DNA of 64,000 bases, taken from assembly GCA_001839685.1 (NCBI GenBank), contig MLAK01000584.1:6626-70625 (forward strand), written 5' to 3'. The notes under the pieces were generated by a model that was not told the origin of the DNA, did no database searches, and saw nothing but the letters and a program-made list of their open reading frames with translations. Origin of the DNA: Tritrichomonas foetus (taxonomy: Eukaryota; Parabasalia; Tritrichomonadida; Tritrichomonadidae). The position numbers and the translations under genes are program-made. Each line of letters begins with the position of its first letter. Position 1 is the stretch's first letter. This document shows positions 9,160 to 20,000 of the stretch, piece after piece.

Positions 9160-12100
9160 TTAAATCAATTGTGATGCATTTGCATTTGATGAACTGCTCG
9201 AATTATTATAATTCTTCTTCTTCTTGAAAACAATAACTACAACGATGATGANGACAGCAATGACAACGATGACAGCAATCACAATACCAGCAATTGCACC
9301 TGGTTTTAATCCTTCCTTCGAAGAATCGTCTGTATTACTACCATCTTCGGTTAGTTCTTTGGTTGTTTCACCTGGCTGATTGGTTGGCTCACCTGGTTGA
9401 TTAGTTGGTTCACCTGGTTGATTAGTTGGTTCACCTGGTTGATTAGTTTTTATACCTGTAGAATCATCATGGCTTTCTTCACTTCCTTCTTTCGTAGTTG
9501 TGATGGCTGGCTTATCATCTCCTTCTTCTGTGTTGGTTGAAACAATGATTTCTGGAATGTCAGTTGATGGATAATCTGGCTGGACAACNGTGTCATCTTC
9601 TTCACTGCCTGATTCAACTTCATTTTTATTTGTCAAGAAAATAGATGTTCCTTCTTTCGAGCATAGAGCTTTGATTCCTGTGGGTTGAGATTTCAAAGTA
9701 ATCTTGCTTTTGAGAGTTTCACATGTGCTCTTAGTAAGTCCAGATATAAACAAATGCTCTTCTTCAGCTGAATTCAGAAGTTTAACACTCGTGGGTGTTT
9801 TGAATTCAACAGAAATCGATTGAGGTTCAAAACTACCACCAACTAATTTGATTGTTGGCCATTCACCTTCTTTGATAACGGAAACTGTTGATCCAGATGT
9901 AACTTTACAGTCTCTTAAAATTAATTGAGAGTCTGTTAAATTTAAGGTGGTGTCAATTTCAAGCGATGAAAGTGTTGCACTAACTGGTGAAACAACAACA
10001 CTCTTAGCAATACCATTCTTGGCAGAAATACGAGTTGGTGATGAAATTAATATTTGTTCATAAGTAACTGTTTTATCAGAATCAAGAGATACACTTTCAG
10101 ATGTGACATTGATGATCTTAATTGTATCAGGAACATCAGCCATCTTATAACTACCGATGTTGATTAATCGGAGGTTATTAGAATTTTCCCAATTTGCTTT
10201 CAGAGTGAGATTTTTGTAATTAGACAACCAAGTTAATGGGGTTCTAGATGTTCCTTTGTTTGGTAATAATTGAATTTGACTATCCATATAATTATAGGCT
10301 TCGATTGTTACTGGATGAGATTCTGTGCCCTCTTTAGGCTGTATCATGACTGCATTGTAACAACCCCTTTCTGCTTTAATGATATATTTATTGCATTTGT
10401 CTGACGTAATAAAAAGATTATGAACACCAGTGCCACATTGGTAATTGTCTTTTGTTTGTAAAATACAATTATTGATATCTGAAGTATCAATATTGGAATC
10501 ATTATATATAGCAAAATTATTGCCATCAAAAATTTGTTTAGCCTTATCGTCACCTCTTAATTTTGGCATATATATTTTAGATGATTGGTCAGTTGGGTTG
10601 TCAATTGTAATTGGAAAGTCAATTAGGTTTCGCTGATATTTTGACGCGCCTGCTTCAGATGGGAAAGTAATAGACGATCTTACACCACCTTTACCAGTGG
10701 TTGATCCAACTTTCAAATGTTTAATTAACTTGTCCATTCTATAATCATAATCTAAAATCCATGTGGAAGCACCTGTTTCAAGTAATAATTCATAATTTAA
10801 TGCACGATCTTTGACAACATTAGACATGGAAAATCCATTGTTTTCTTTGTTGATTCCACATTGAACTAAACGGATAGTACGCCTATTTAAGTTATATTTC
10901 ATGATGTCTTTATTTGTTTTAACTTGAGTATAAACACCAATTAAGTTTCCACATGTAGTACCATATCCAGTTATAGAAAATTGGTGTAATTGAGTGACAT
11001 ATTGATAAACGAGGACTGCATGTGTCGAGTTTGATCTGATTCCATATAAAATATCGGAAATATCATCGGAAAANTTATTTTGGGTAAAACCAATATATGT
11101 GATTGGTCCAGTATAGATAACTCTTGTTGCATAATNTCCTGATTCTGGAGTATCAGTAACATTGACTGTCACAGATTTAGGTTCTTTTGGTGTTGTTANT
11201 GAACCAACTTTTAATGTTGGTTTATTAGTCAATTTGAGTACGATTTCTGTCTCACTTGGATCTTCAATATCACATTTAGTTTCAGGACCAAGAATGATTT
11301 TTCCAGAAACTGTTGAACCCAAAATAGAAACTTCTTTATAACTTTCCAAACTAAGACTTTCGGTTAATGTGATTGATTCAGCAACAGTGATAACTAAACG
11401 TTTGCCGTCTGATGCTTGTGGGAGTTCAGAATAATGACCTGTTCCTAATTTGGTTGCAGTTTGACCACATTTTTTCTCATCAGAAGAATAATAACAAACT
11501 GGTACATCATCACTGTTATCAAAGATTGTGAATGAATAATCGATGTATTGAAGTGGTTGATGATTTTGAATATAAACTTTAACAGAAATAACACTTCCAA
11601 CAACACAATATGAAAGAGCTTCTGTTGTCATTTGAATGATTAAACAATCTGCTGTTCCTTTATTGACACGGCTAATNAAATGTTTCTTCACTGGNAGTTT
11701 TACACCATCTTGACGTGTGATTTCAATAACTAATTCTTCATCTTTGATAGATTNANCTTTGAAGCCTGGATAGCTGATTGACCAAACATCTGGAATATGA
11801 TCAATTGGGAATGGTCCAGCTGCTGGCCATGAAACGAATTTCAAATCTGTTAAGACTGGTTCTGGGAAAGTAGAACCTGCTTCTTGGATTTTCATAACTG
11901 TGATTGGTGGAAGATANTNTGGTTNATCTTTGTTTTCATATGGGAAGTAGCCAACTCCGAATTCTTTAAGATCTGGAAAGAGGAGCCAACGACGATGACC
12001 AACTTCTTCAGCGTTATTGTCACCACGATCACGGATGAAACCGGACATTGATTCCCATGCACTTCCTTCCCCTTGTGCAAGATTACTGATTTTCGCTGTT

Positions 12101-13278
12101 TTACGTTCNTCTGCACCTGTGCAATTTNTGAAATTTTCTGGAATTTCATGTGTGATTTGTCCATAGTTATGAAGGGAAAGAGCTGTCTTTTGACATNTTN
12201 GATTCCANNCAGCCTTATTTGTAACTNCTGNAAGACCAGCAATGTATCTAAGGAGACTGAGAACGCGAACAGAATCCTCAATATCTTCTTTAGAATGTGT
12301 TCCTTCTTTACACGTTTGAGAATCGTAGCCAGTTACAAGTTTTTCAGTTGATTTCTTTGGAAAATCANTTTTATATNNAGTCTTTACATCATTAACAGGA
12401 CGNTTTTGAAGTTNTGAGTTTTGAATGGCTTCATATGTTGGTGTTGGTTTTGGTGGTGGTGGTGGTCTTGGTGTAACAACTGGAATCGGAATCTCACCTG
12501 GTACTGTTGAAGNATCAAGTTGTGAAATACGTGAAAGAACAACTTTTCCAATTTCTGATTCTTCAACATTAGATGAGATCTTTAAACGTTCACCACCACG
12601 TTTGTAAATAATAGCTGATGTATCACTTGAACCCCAACGTTTGCATTCATATTCATATTTCGAGCAATCAAGAAATCCAAAACTGACACGANCATAATTT
12701 GTAAAACTTTCATTAATCGCATTAGACCATTTACCAAGCCATGTCATATCTTCACGACAATTTCCATTGTATGTCAGGAAAACTGTATATTCGTTTGAAT
12801 TGTAAAAAGGAACAGTTGATTTATTTGTTAATGAAACCATTGGAAGATCAACTGGTGACATCTTCAGATACTCACGAAGATNATCTTGGTACATTTGACT
12901 ACTTTTGGTGATTGGCTCTGGAGTGGAAAATTTTGATCCTGGAATGGTTGAACCATTAACAGCAATAACATGTGATGGTGTTGAATAACTTTGATTTCCC
13001 ATCAATTCGTAACAAAATGGACCGTTTCCGTGATTAATACAGTCAAGTTCAATAAAGTTAACTTGTGGGTAAGATTGTGCGACTTCCTCCCATGAAGCTT
13101 GTGAAGCAGGTGTTGCAACACATCCTGCGAATGTAAGTCTGAAATAAATTGGAGCACCTGATTTATAAATTTTTCGTGCTTCTTCGTGCTTGAGTGAGCG
13201 AATTGGCACATAAGGTGTGCAAGTTCTCTCCTTTATTTGTTTTGAGAAAACGAGTGCAAAGAGACAGAGAAATAACAT
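9160..13278 (-). CDS. large type I surface protein: thioredoxin-like repeats, CAP/SCP domain, repeats, one C-terminal membrane helix
   Basis: A 1372-residue protein, probably displayed on the cell surface. Residues 1-12 form a signal peptide. About 30-140 and 150-250 are two thioredoxin-like segments without a CxxC pair. Residues 258-282 form a proline-rich linker. About 330-450 resemble a CAP/SCP domain, with the GHRRWL block at 427-432. A long Thr/Ser-rich region with many Asn-X-Ser/Thr sites follows to about 1250. Four NQPGEPT-type repeats lie near 1283-1310. Residues 1328-1351 are a membrane helix, followed by a 21-residue tail starting KKKK. CAP proteins are extracellular in most eukaryotes; binding or protease roles cannot be told here. 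About twenty single ambiguous bases lie inside the gene, so the exact sequence is provisional. A 5' paralogue lies at 1-864. TCATT sits just upstream of the ATG. Confidence 0.85.
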   Translation of the reverse strand: MLFLCLFALVFSKQIKERTCTPYVPIRSLKHEEARKIYKSGAPIYFRLTFAGCVATPASQASWEEVAQSYPQVNFIELDCINHGNGPFCYELMGNQSYSTPSHVIAVNGSTIPGSKFSTPEPITKSSQMYQDXLREYLKMSPVDLPMVSLTNKSTVPFYNSNEYTVFLTYNGNCREDMTWLGKWSNAINESFTNYXRVSFGFLDCSKYEYECKRWGSSDTSAIIYKRGGERLKISSNVEESEIGKVVLSRISQLDXSTVPGEIPIPVVTPRPPPPPKPTPTYEAIQNSXLQXRPVNDVKTXYKXDFPKKSTEKLVTGYDSQTCKEGTHSKEDIEDSVRVLSLLRYIAGLXXVTNKAXWNXXCQKTALSLHNYGQITHEIPENFXNCTGAXERKTAKISNLAQGEGSAWESMSGFIRDRGDNNAEEVGHRRWLLFPDLKEFGVGYFPYENKDXPXYLPPITVMKIQEAGSTFPEPVLTDLKFVSWPAAGPFPIDHIPDVWSISYPGFKXXSIKDEELVIEITRQDGVKXPVKKHXISRVNKGTADCLIIQMTTEALSYCVVGSVISVKVYIQNHQPLQYIDYSFTIFDNSDDVPVCYYSSDEKKCGQTATKLGTGHYSELPQASDGKRLVITVAESITLTESLSLESYKEVSILGSTVSGKIILGPETKCDIEDPSETEIVLKLTNKPTLKVGSXTTPKEPKSVTVNVTDTPESGXYATRVIYTGPITYIGFTQNXFSDDISDILYGIRSNSTHAVLVYQYVTQLHQFSITGYGTTCGNLIGVYTQVKTNKDIMKYNLNRRTIRLVQCGINKENNGFSMSNVVKDRALNYELLLETGASTWILDYDYRMDKLIKHLKVGSTTGKGGVRSSITFPSEAGASKYQRNLIDFPITIDNPTDQSSKIYMPKLRGDDKAKQIFDGNNFAIYNDSNIDTSDINNCILQTKDNYQCGTGVHNLFITSDKCNKYIIKAERGCYNAVMIQPKEGTESHPVTIEAYNYMDSQIQLLPNKGTSRTPLTWLSNYKNLTLKANWENSNNLRLINIGSYKMADVPDTIKIINVTSESVSLDSDKTVTYEQILISSPTRISAKNGIAKSVVVSPVSATLSSLEIDTTLNLTDSQLILRDCKVTSGSTVSVIKEGEWPTIKLVGGSFEPQSISVEFKTPTSVKLLNSAEEEHLFISGLTKSTCETLKSKITLKSQPTGIKALCSKEGTSIFLTNKNEVESGSEEDDXVVQPDYPSTDIPEIIVSTNTEEGDDKPAITTTKEGSEESHDDSTGIKTNQPGEPTNQPGEPTNQPGEPTNQPGETTKELTEDGSNTDDSSKEGLKPGAIAGIVIAVIVVIAVXIIVVVIVFKKKKNYNNSSSSSNANASQLI
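9367..9448 (-). repeat. 21-bp in-gene tandem repeat (NQPGEPT), about 4 copies
   Basis: Four consecutive 21-bp units within the surface-protein gene encode a hydrophilic Pro/Thr/Glu stalk just outside the membrane helix. The units are nearly identical at DNA level, so copy number may vary between alleles. Confidence 0.85.
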
Positions 13279-13279
13279 A

Positions 13280-13284
13280 AATGA
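13280..13284 (-). promoter_or_regulatory. initiator-like TCATT before the surface-protein start
   Basis: On the minus strand the sequence reads CTTCATTTATG, with the A of TCATT four bases from the start codon. The same context occurs at 866-870. It matches the trichomonad initiator TCA(+1)Y(T/A). Confidence 0.45.
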
Positions 13285-14086
13285 AGTGGTTGGTTCGATA
13301 AAATGTTTTTGAAATAATTTGAATTAGAAAAAATAATTGAGTGAATTTTGTTTTTATTATTTCTGATCATTGAATTGATTTCGAAAATCTTGGCTTTGAC
13401 AACGTTGAAAAACCGCAATATCGAGGAAAATAAATATTTATAATCATAGCAATGTCGTTTTACAGTACCAAAATAATTGTAACATTTAATGTAAAACATT
13501 ATTCTCAAAATTCAAAAGTCAAAAGATTGAATATTACAGAAAATATCAGAATTTACTTTGTTGAACATAAAATGTTTTAATTTCAAATGATTTATTTTTT
13601 GAAAACAACAATTCAAAAAATTGAATATTGTGCCGATTTTCTTTTTTCTGTGATTGTCTTGTTATGGAAGATCATCAGATCAATCTCAAAAATATGAAAA
13701 CTTGGGTTTAGTATGATCAATACCGAGTCAGTTCATTGTCCATATCAACAATTGGCATTCAAATTGGCCAAGATCGCAATTTATTTCAACGAATTATCAG
13801 TGTCTCAAACACTGGTTACGTTTTTGGTCGCATTTATCAACAGTATATGCGAAGCAAAATCAACGATTAGAATACCAGCAGATTGAAAGTCAGCCAACGA
13901 TCCAAATGAACAAAATATTCACCAAATAATATGTATTTTCGTAAATCAATTTTATTTTCCTCCACTTTTTGAATTCTTCTTTGTCCTTTTCAATATTTGA
14001 GGGGGGAAAGTGAAACATTTCAATATAATATAATATTGAATTCTTTCAATCTTGTTATCCGAACTAAAATGAAATAAAAATTTGGG
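13285..14086. other. gene-free AT-rich stretch
   Basis: ORFs here (minus 13233-13508 and 13952-14152) show no coding character; the second runs into the mobile element. Nothing recognised. Confidence 0.5.
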
Positions 14087-14094
14087 GTTCTTAT

Positions 14095-15190
14095 AGATGT
14101 ATACAAACCAAATAGTCTTAACGTACGAAATCACTAAAATGATCCTTATCATCAGTATTACTTAATACCATCAGTCAAAAATCAAAACCCAAATAGCTAA
14201 AAGAATGACGAAAATTTCCCTTATCGCAAACTTCGCAAATGGCCGAATTCAAAAATATTTCGAAAATGATTCTGAAGAAGCTATTGTTTCAGTTTTCGGG
14301 TGAACAGCTTTCAGTCAATTGTTAAATCTATTTTTTATAGTTATGAGCCATATTTATTCATAGTTTTGAAATTTTGCAACAATTAAACCGAAAAAAGAGC
14401 GATTTTGGAGAAAGCCTAAAAAAAAATTGTGAGAAGCTTTTTTTCCAAGAATCACAAAGATTATAATACTGCTTCCCATAATTCTATTTACACTTCTTCT
14501 ATCGATTTTTAATTAAAAATCGCGAAAATTTTGATAGTTTTAACTCAGTGATGTTGAATTAATTCAATTTCCATTTGACAAATATGAATGTATTGAAATC
14601 TTTTCTGTCATAAAATTTTAGTATATGAAGAAAATAGACTGGCAGTCCTCAACAGCACATTCTCAAGCAGGGATACAGATACAACGATTGAAAGACCAAA
14701 TCAAGAAAAATGGAATCCAATATGTTTTTTTCCAGACTCGATGCCAAGTGAATTTTCTGATGACTCGCCATTTAGATGGCAAAACATTCGTAATCTTCTC
14801 ATTGATGCCTAAATTTTTTTTATTTATATCAAAATTATTAATATTTTTTTTATACTTCATTTTTGTATTTTGGAAAACATTATAATTTTCGATGGAGGGT
14901 CATATGATAATAAAAAGCACGATTTATGATAAGAAATAATCAAGATATTAATGCTATAAAATCACTTTTTATCTCAATAATTCTCAGAAATTTCTGTGGG
15001 GTTTATTTTTTTCTCACAATTTTTTTTTGGATTTGGTTTTCTCTGTATCTTGATTTTTAAATTATAATATTTATATATTATTAATAGGATTACAATTAAA
15101 TAATTTTTAGATGACAATAATATCAACAATTATTCATTTAGATCTCTCAATAGTCTTCTACATCTAGAGCTAGTTAGTTTGTATACATCT
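14095..15190 (+). mobile_element. 1096-bp TIR element, copy 2 (left part of a composite)
   Basis: Same sequence, length and 14-bp inverted ends as the copy at 1705-2800, including the 86-codon ORF at 14625-14885. The left flank is GTTCTTAT (14087-14094). The base after its right end at 15190 begins ATA and then a run of n, so no matching duplication is present there. The matching GTTCTTAT lies much further right, at 15963-15970. Confidence 0.8.
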
Positions 15191-15193
15191 ATA

Positions 15194-15312
15194 NNNNNNN
15201 NNNNNNNNNNNNNNNNNNNNNNNNNNNNNNNNNNNNNNNNNNNNNNNNNNNNNNNNNNNNNNNNNNNNNNNNNNNNNNNNNNNNNNNNNNNNNNNNNNNN
15301 NNNNNNNNNNNN
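15194..15312. other. assembly gap of 119 n
   Basis: Run of undetermined bases immediately after the internal right end of the element (ATA precedes it). Confidence 0.99.
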
Positions 15313-15962
15313 ATTTACATGGATAAGCTCCTTCAAAAGGATTTTAAGAAAGAAAAAAAAATTATGCCCAAAAAATAAGATTCTCAAATAATTTCAGAAT
15401 TAAATTCAATTTCCTTCTTTATTAATAAGAATGTTCATGATTTTGTGTGAGTTGAATACAATTGGTTCATTAGATTTTGATCAAATATCGAATTTTTTTT
15501 GAGAACGTAATTCTCGACAACCAAAAGACGAAAATGCTTTATAAATCGATGTTAATACATTCTGACGAAATTGTGCATGTTGGCAAAGTTTGAAAAAAAA
15601 TCTAAGCATCAATCTTTCGGAAAATTCAAATTCAATAAAATTGGTGTATTGCAAGATAAATTCGATAAAATTGTCCACATAGTAGGGATAATATAGAGAA
15701 ATATTTGAGTAACTCTTTGATCTAGTGGAAAGGGCTAAATCTTTCATCTGCCTGGAGATTTTAGAAATAACGTGTAATTTCGAAAATAGTAATCAAGCGA
15801 ATTTTGGCATTTTTTATTGGTTGAGATCTATTCAGCAAAAATTCGTTGCTGTAAATTAAGCATCAGAGAGTCGGGAAGTTGTTTCCAAGATTCGAAAAAG
15901 TTCAGTTCATTTAATGAAAATAAACGTATTTCCAGGTTGTGTACTTTTGTTTGTATACATCT
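15313..15962. mobile_element. unique right part of the composite, possible piece of a longer parent element
   Basis: It ends with the family's terminal repeat but shares no other sequence with the 1096-bp copies. A minus-strand 88-codon ORF (15481-15747, starts MKDLALSTRSKSYSN) is the only frame with some coding character and has no recognised motif. It may derive from an autonomous relative. Confidence 0.4.
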
Positions 15963-15970
15963 GTTCTTAT

Positions 15971-17058
15971 TTTTATTTCATTCTCGATTATTGTGAGAAT
16001 AATAACATTCATTTGAAAAAATAATCGATAACTTTTGGGATTCCTTTCATGGAAAATGATCTTAAATTAATCTTACGACATATCCTTTATTAATTTTTTG
16101 GTTTTTTTTAGGTTGTACCTATTGAGAGCAGGGTTTAAATGATGTGATTCAAAAATGAATGATTGAATAGTGAAAAAAAATCGACAAGTTATCTGTGATC
16201 TATAGAAATATTTTATAAAATATGAATAATTTATTGAAAAATTCAAAGCCAGGTGTGCATCAAATTTGCTAATTTAATTCAATCTGATCAGAGTTGAGCT
16301 CTCCAATTTTCAAAACAAAATCAGCAATCAATCTCGAGTCAGATTATAGTTCGAATCATCTAATTTGGTATCGCATATGGGCAAAGCAGAGCAGTTCTGG
16401 TCAAAATAAATGAAATAAGTGAAGTGCGCAGCCAAAGGTTTACAAAAAAAAAGTGGAATTTATGACAGCTATAATTTCATGAATATTCAAGATTATCTTC
16501 TGAGTCTGATACTATTATCCTTTGAAAACTGTTCGCCTAAAATTTTTCGTGTTGAGAATTATTCACCAAAAATGAATAAATCAGTGATTAAGAGAGCTTA
16601 TTAAATATACTTTATAATTTTACTTTATAGAAGAAATTTAGTCACAAAAGTATGTGAATGGTGAAAATTCATATTCTTGATATCTCATTAAATTTAATGT
16701 TTTTTGATAATGATGAAATAAAAGCATATTTCAATAGGTATCTATGTGTAATACATTCATGATAACAAAGTATCATTTACTTAAATATTATTATACGGCA
16801 TTTGACTTAATAATTCACCAAATTTATAGATTTGATCGAAATTTCATTGCTCAATGATTCCGAGACAGATTTCTCGAAGTATGGTTTATTTAATTTGCCA
16901 ACAGCTATATAAGAAGATATAAAAATATGGGAACGATCTGTCGGTGAAAGTTTGGTTGAATACTTCTGAAATAAATGTATAGAAAATACAAAGCTATGAA
17001 AAAGCACACAATTAATATTTAGAATAAAAAGTTATTATAACAACATAATAAAAAACAA
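15971..17058. other. gene-free AT-rich stretch
   Basis: Small ORFs at 16419-16604 (+) and 16807-17007 (-) show no family resemblance or initiator context. I see no tRNA or repeat. Confidence 0.5.
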
Positions 17059-20000
17059 TCAGTGATGATTTTCTTGTCTATTTTTTCTTTGTTGGTTTTT
17101 CCTTGCTTGATTCTTTTCCGCTTCTTCGAATAATTTTTCGAAATTAAATCCAGATCGATCTCTTCTTGTATGCTCACTTGATGGTGATTGAGGACCACTA
17201 AAGCATTGACGTAAAGCATTATCAAGTTGTCCACTCAAATATTTGGTGACTACATTTTCATTTTTCTCGATTCCCCTGCCGGCGTGTCTTCTTGCAATTG
17301 GCTCTATTTTCACCGAAGCAATTCTTCTGACCCGACTTGGTAGTGCCTCACTATCGGCATGTAAAGAAGAAATAAGATTTGGAGCTTGTTGATTCCCATT
17401 TTTTTCATCGTCTTTCTCTCGAATAGTTTCTCTTGTTATGAATCTTTTAGAATTTGATTCATTATTTTTGAGGGATTCTTGTTTAGATTCACGTAATAAA
17501 GCTTGTGGTGTTGCTTCAACTCCAATTGAAGTTAAACGAGGTCTTCTTTGATTAGATGGTTTCACGGATTCTTGTCTGCGTCCTTTTCCAGTTTTTCTAT
17601 TTAGTTTTTTGTTTTCATTTTCATTGTCGCTGTCACTTTCGTATTCATCAAGCTGATATTTTGCTTTACTATTATTTTTATGGAGTGGGTAATTTTTATG
17701 ACGAATTGGTTTCTTAGATGATGAAGCATCACTATCAAACATCATATTCATTTGTTTTGTTCGTTTAGATCGAATCTGTGGCCGGTTTTCATATTCCAAA
17801 TTGTCACTTTGAGTGAGTCCTATTTCGTTTAGACTTCGAATTAATTGCGGTGTAAGTTGAGCATCTTTATCAACAACAACTATCACGTTTAGACTCTTTC
17901 CACCTCCAGCTGTTCTTCCTTGTTCTGGTGCATAATTGAAGTGTTGGAAATCCCTTTTGAATGGTGAAAGTCGTCTCCGAGAAAATCCAGTCGGTGTAAG
18001 AGGTGCAACAATTGAGGAACTACTGAATCCATCACTAAAATCACTATCATCAATGTCTCTGTCGCTATTACTTCCATGACTACTTCTTGTTCTTCTTCTA
18101 TTCAATGAACTTGATCTATGGGGTAATGCATGATGTCTAACACGACGATTTTCATGTTGTTTGTTGGCAGGGATGAAATCGTCGTCGTTGTCGTCGTAAA
18201 AATCATCAGCAGAAACGGTTCTTCTGGGAATTCTTCGTGGCCGTGTTGCTGCACTATCAGAATCAAAGGTTCTCTGATGAGGAATAGAAACAGGAACTCG
18301 TCTACGAATATTTCCACTATCACTTTTATTACCTGGTGATGGTTTTCTTCGTGAAGAAACTGTTTCTGGAACTTTTTTAACTGAATCAATGCTTTCATTT
18401 CTCGATTTTATCTTTCGTGGGCTTGAACTAGAATGGTCCTTGGTTTCTTGACTTGATTTAGATACTTTACTTGTCTTTACTTCATTTTGTTCTTTAGTTG
18501 GTTTTGTTTCTGATTTGTTTCCATTTTTGGAATTTGGTGAAGCTTTTGAAGAAGCAGAAGAAGATCTAGAACGTTTGGAAGAATTTTTTTGTTTGTTTGA
18601 TTCTTTTTGGTTTTCTTTTTTTTCGTCAATTGGTTTAATTTGTGATTTATTACGTGGATTTAATTTCGGCTCGTTTTCCTTTTCAGTTTCTGAACTTTTA
18701 TTTTTTGGTGATTTTGAAGGTTTTTCTTTATTTGGCTTATTTGAATCTAATTTATTTTTCATAAGCTCTTCATATTCTAATTGATCAACGTCAAAATTTG
18801 AAATTTTTGGCGGAGGCCGCTTTGGACTTCTTCGTTTTGGTTCGTTATTGGCTTCATCATCACTTAAAATTGAGGACTTTGGTGTAACTTTTTTTTGCGC
18901 GCTTCTTGAACGTCTTAATGGCGTTTTGATTGGCTTTGCTGTAGAATATTTAACTCCTTTAGGAGTAATGAAAGAACTATTAACTTTCAAATCATTGATG
19001 ATTTTTGAATCACCAGAAACCGATGAAGCTTGACCTCTTCTTCTTAATGGCGCTGATCGCAAATTTGTATTCATTTCTTCTTTAGGTGGAGAAACTTTTG
19101 CACTCTTTGAAGATTTTGTTGCATGTTGGCTTTTTGCAGATTCATTATCAGATTGAGTTTTCGGTGAACTATTTGACCTTCTTTTCTTTCTTCTTGGTTC
19201 ATTTTCAATATTTTCTTTCATTGGACTATGCTTTTTAGATGATGCGTGATTTGAAACATTGCTTGAACTATGTCGTCTTTTTCTAGACAGCTTTTGTTTT
19301 CCTGGAATTGGAGTAAAATTGGAAAGCGAGCCTTTTTTATATGAATAAATATCCTCTTCTTCATCGTAATCATAATAATCATATTGGATCTTATATTGTT
19401 TAGAATGCAAACTGGAATTTTGTGGAGTTTTTAAATTCACCTTTGAATTAATCTTCGAGTTAATCTTGGGTTTAGTTTTATTATTTTGGTTTTCGTCTTC
19501 ACTGGAGTATTCATCACTGTCATCTAGGTTTAATTCAAGTCTTTTTTGATTCTTTCTTACACGAAGTGTTCGATATGGTCTCAAATGTTGTGCGCTTGAT
19601 GAGCTCATTCTTCTAATAGGTCTTTCTGAAGTTGCCGCATGTCTGTTTCGAAAAGTATCATCAAATTCTTTTGTTGGAGTTGATTGTTCGCTAGAATATG
19701 GCTTTATAGGTGCTTCAAAAGTAAATGCATAATGTGACCAATCAAATCTCTTTTTTGGAGAAATTTGGGGCTTTTCTAAATTTCCACTTTTCAAATCAGT
19801 ATTTGGTAAATGTGATAATTGTGGTTGATTTTGATTGAATTGATTTTGTAGTTTTTGTTGAAATTTTGGAGAATCTGGTGGTGTTGATTCCATTGTGGCA
19901 GTTGTTTGTTCTTGAACGTTTCCTTTTTCATCAAATTCAAGTGTGTCACCTTTCTGTAAAATGCTATTTGTGGACTTACTGCGTTGGTACGCAGAATTTA

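Larger units (their letters stand above)
14095..15962 (+). mobile_element. composite TIR insertion bounded by an 8-bp duplication
   Basis: The outer limits are AGATGTATACAAAC at 14095 and its reverse complement ending at 15962. They are flanked by GTTCTTAT at 14087-14094 and 15963-15970. Inside lie a complete 1096-bp element (14095-15190), a gap of 119 n (15194-15312) and 650 bp not found in the other copies (15313-15962). The internal right end at 15190 is intact. The unit could be two elements mobilised together, a recombinant between a short and a long family member, or an assembly join across the gap. Confidence 0.65.

Noticed and set aside
14094..15191. Tc1/mariner assignment (TA duplication)
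   Set aside because: TA-type flanks fit copy 2 only; copies 1 and 3 show clear 8-bp duplications instead.
15130..15391. ORFs spanning the gap
   Set aside because: They read through undetermined bases and have no support.
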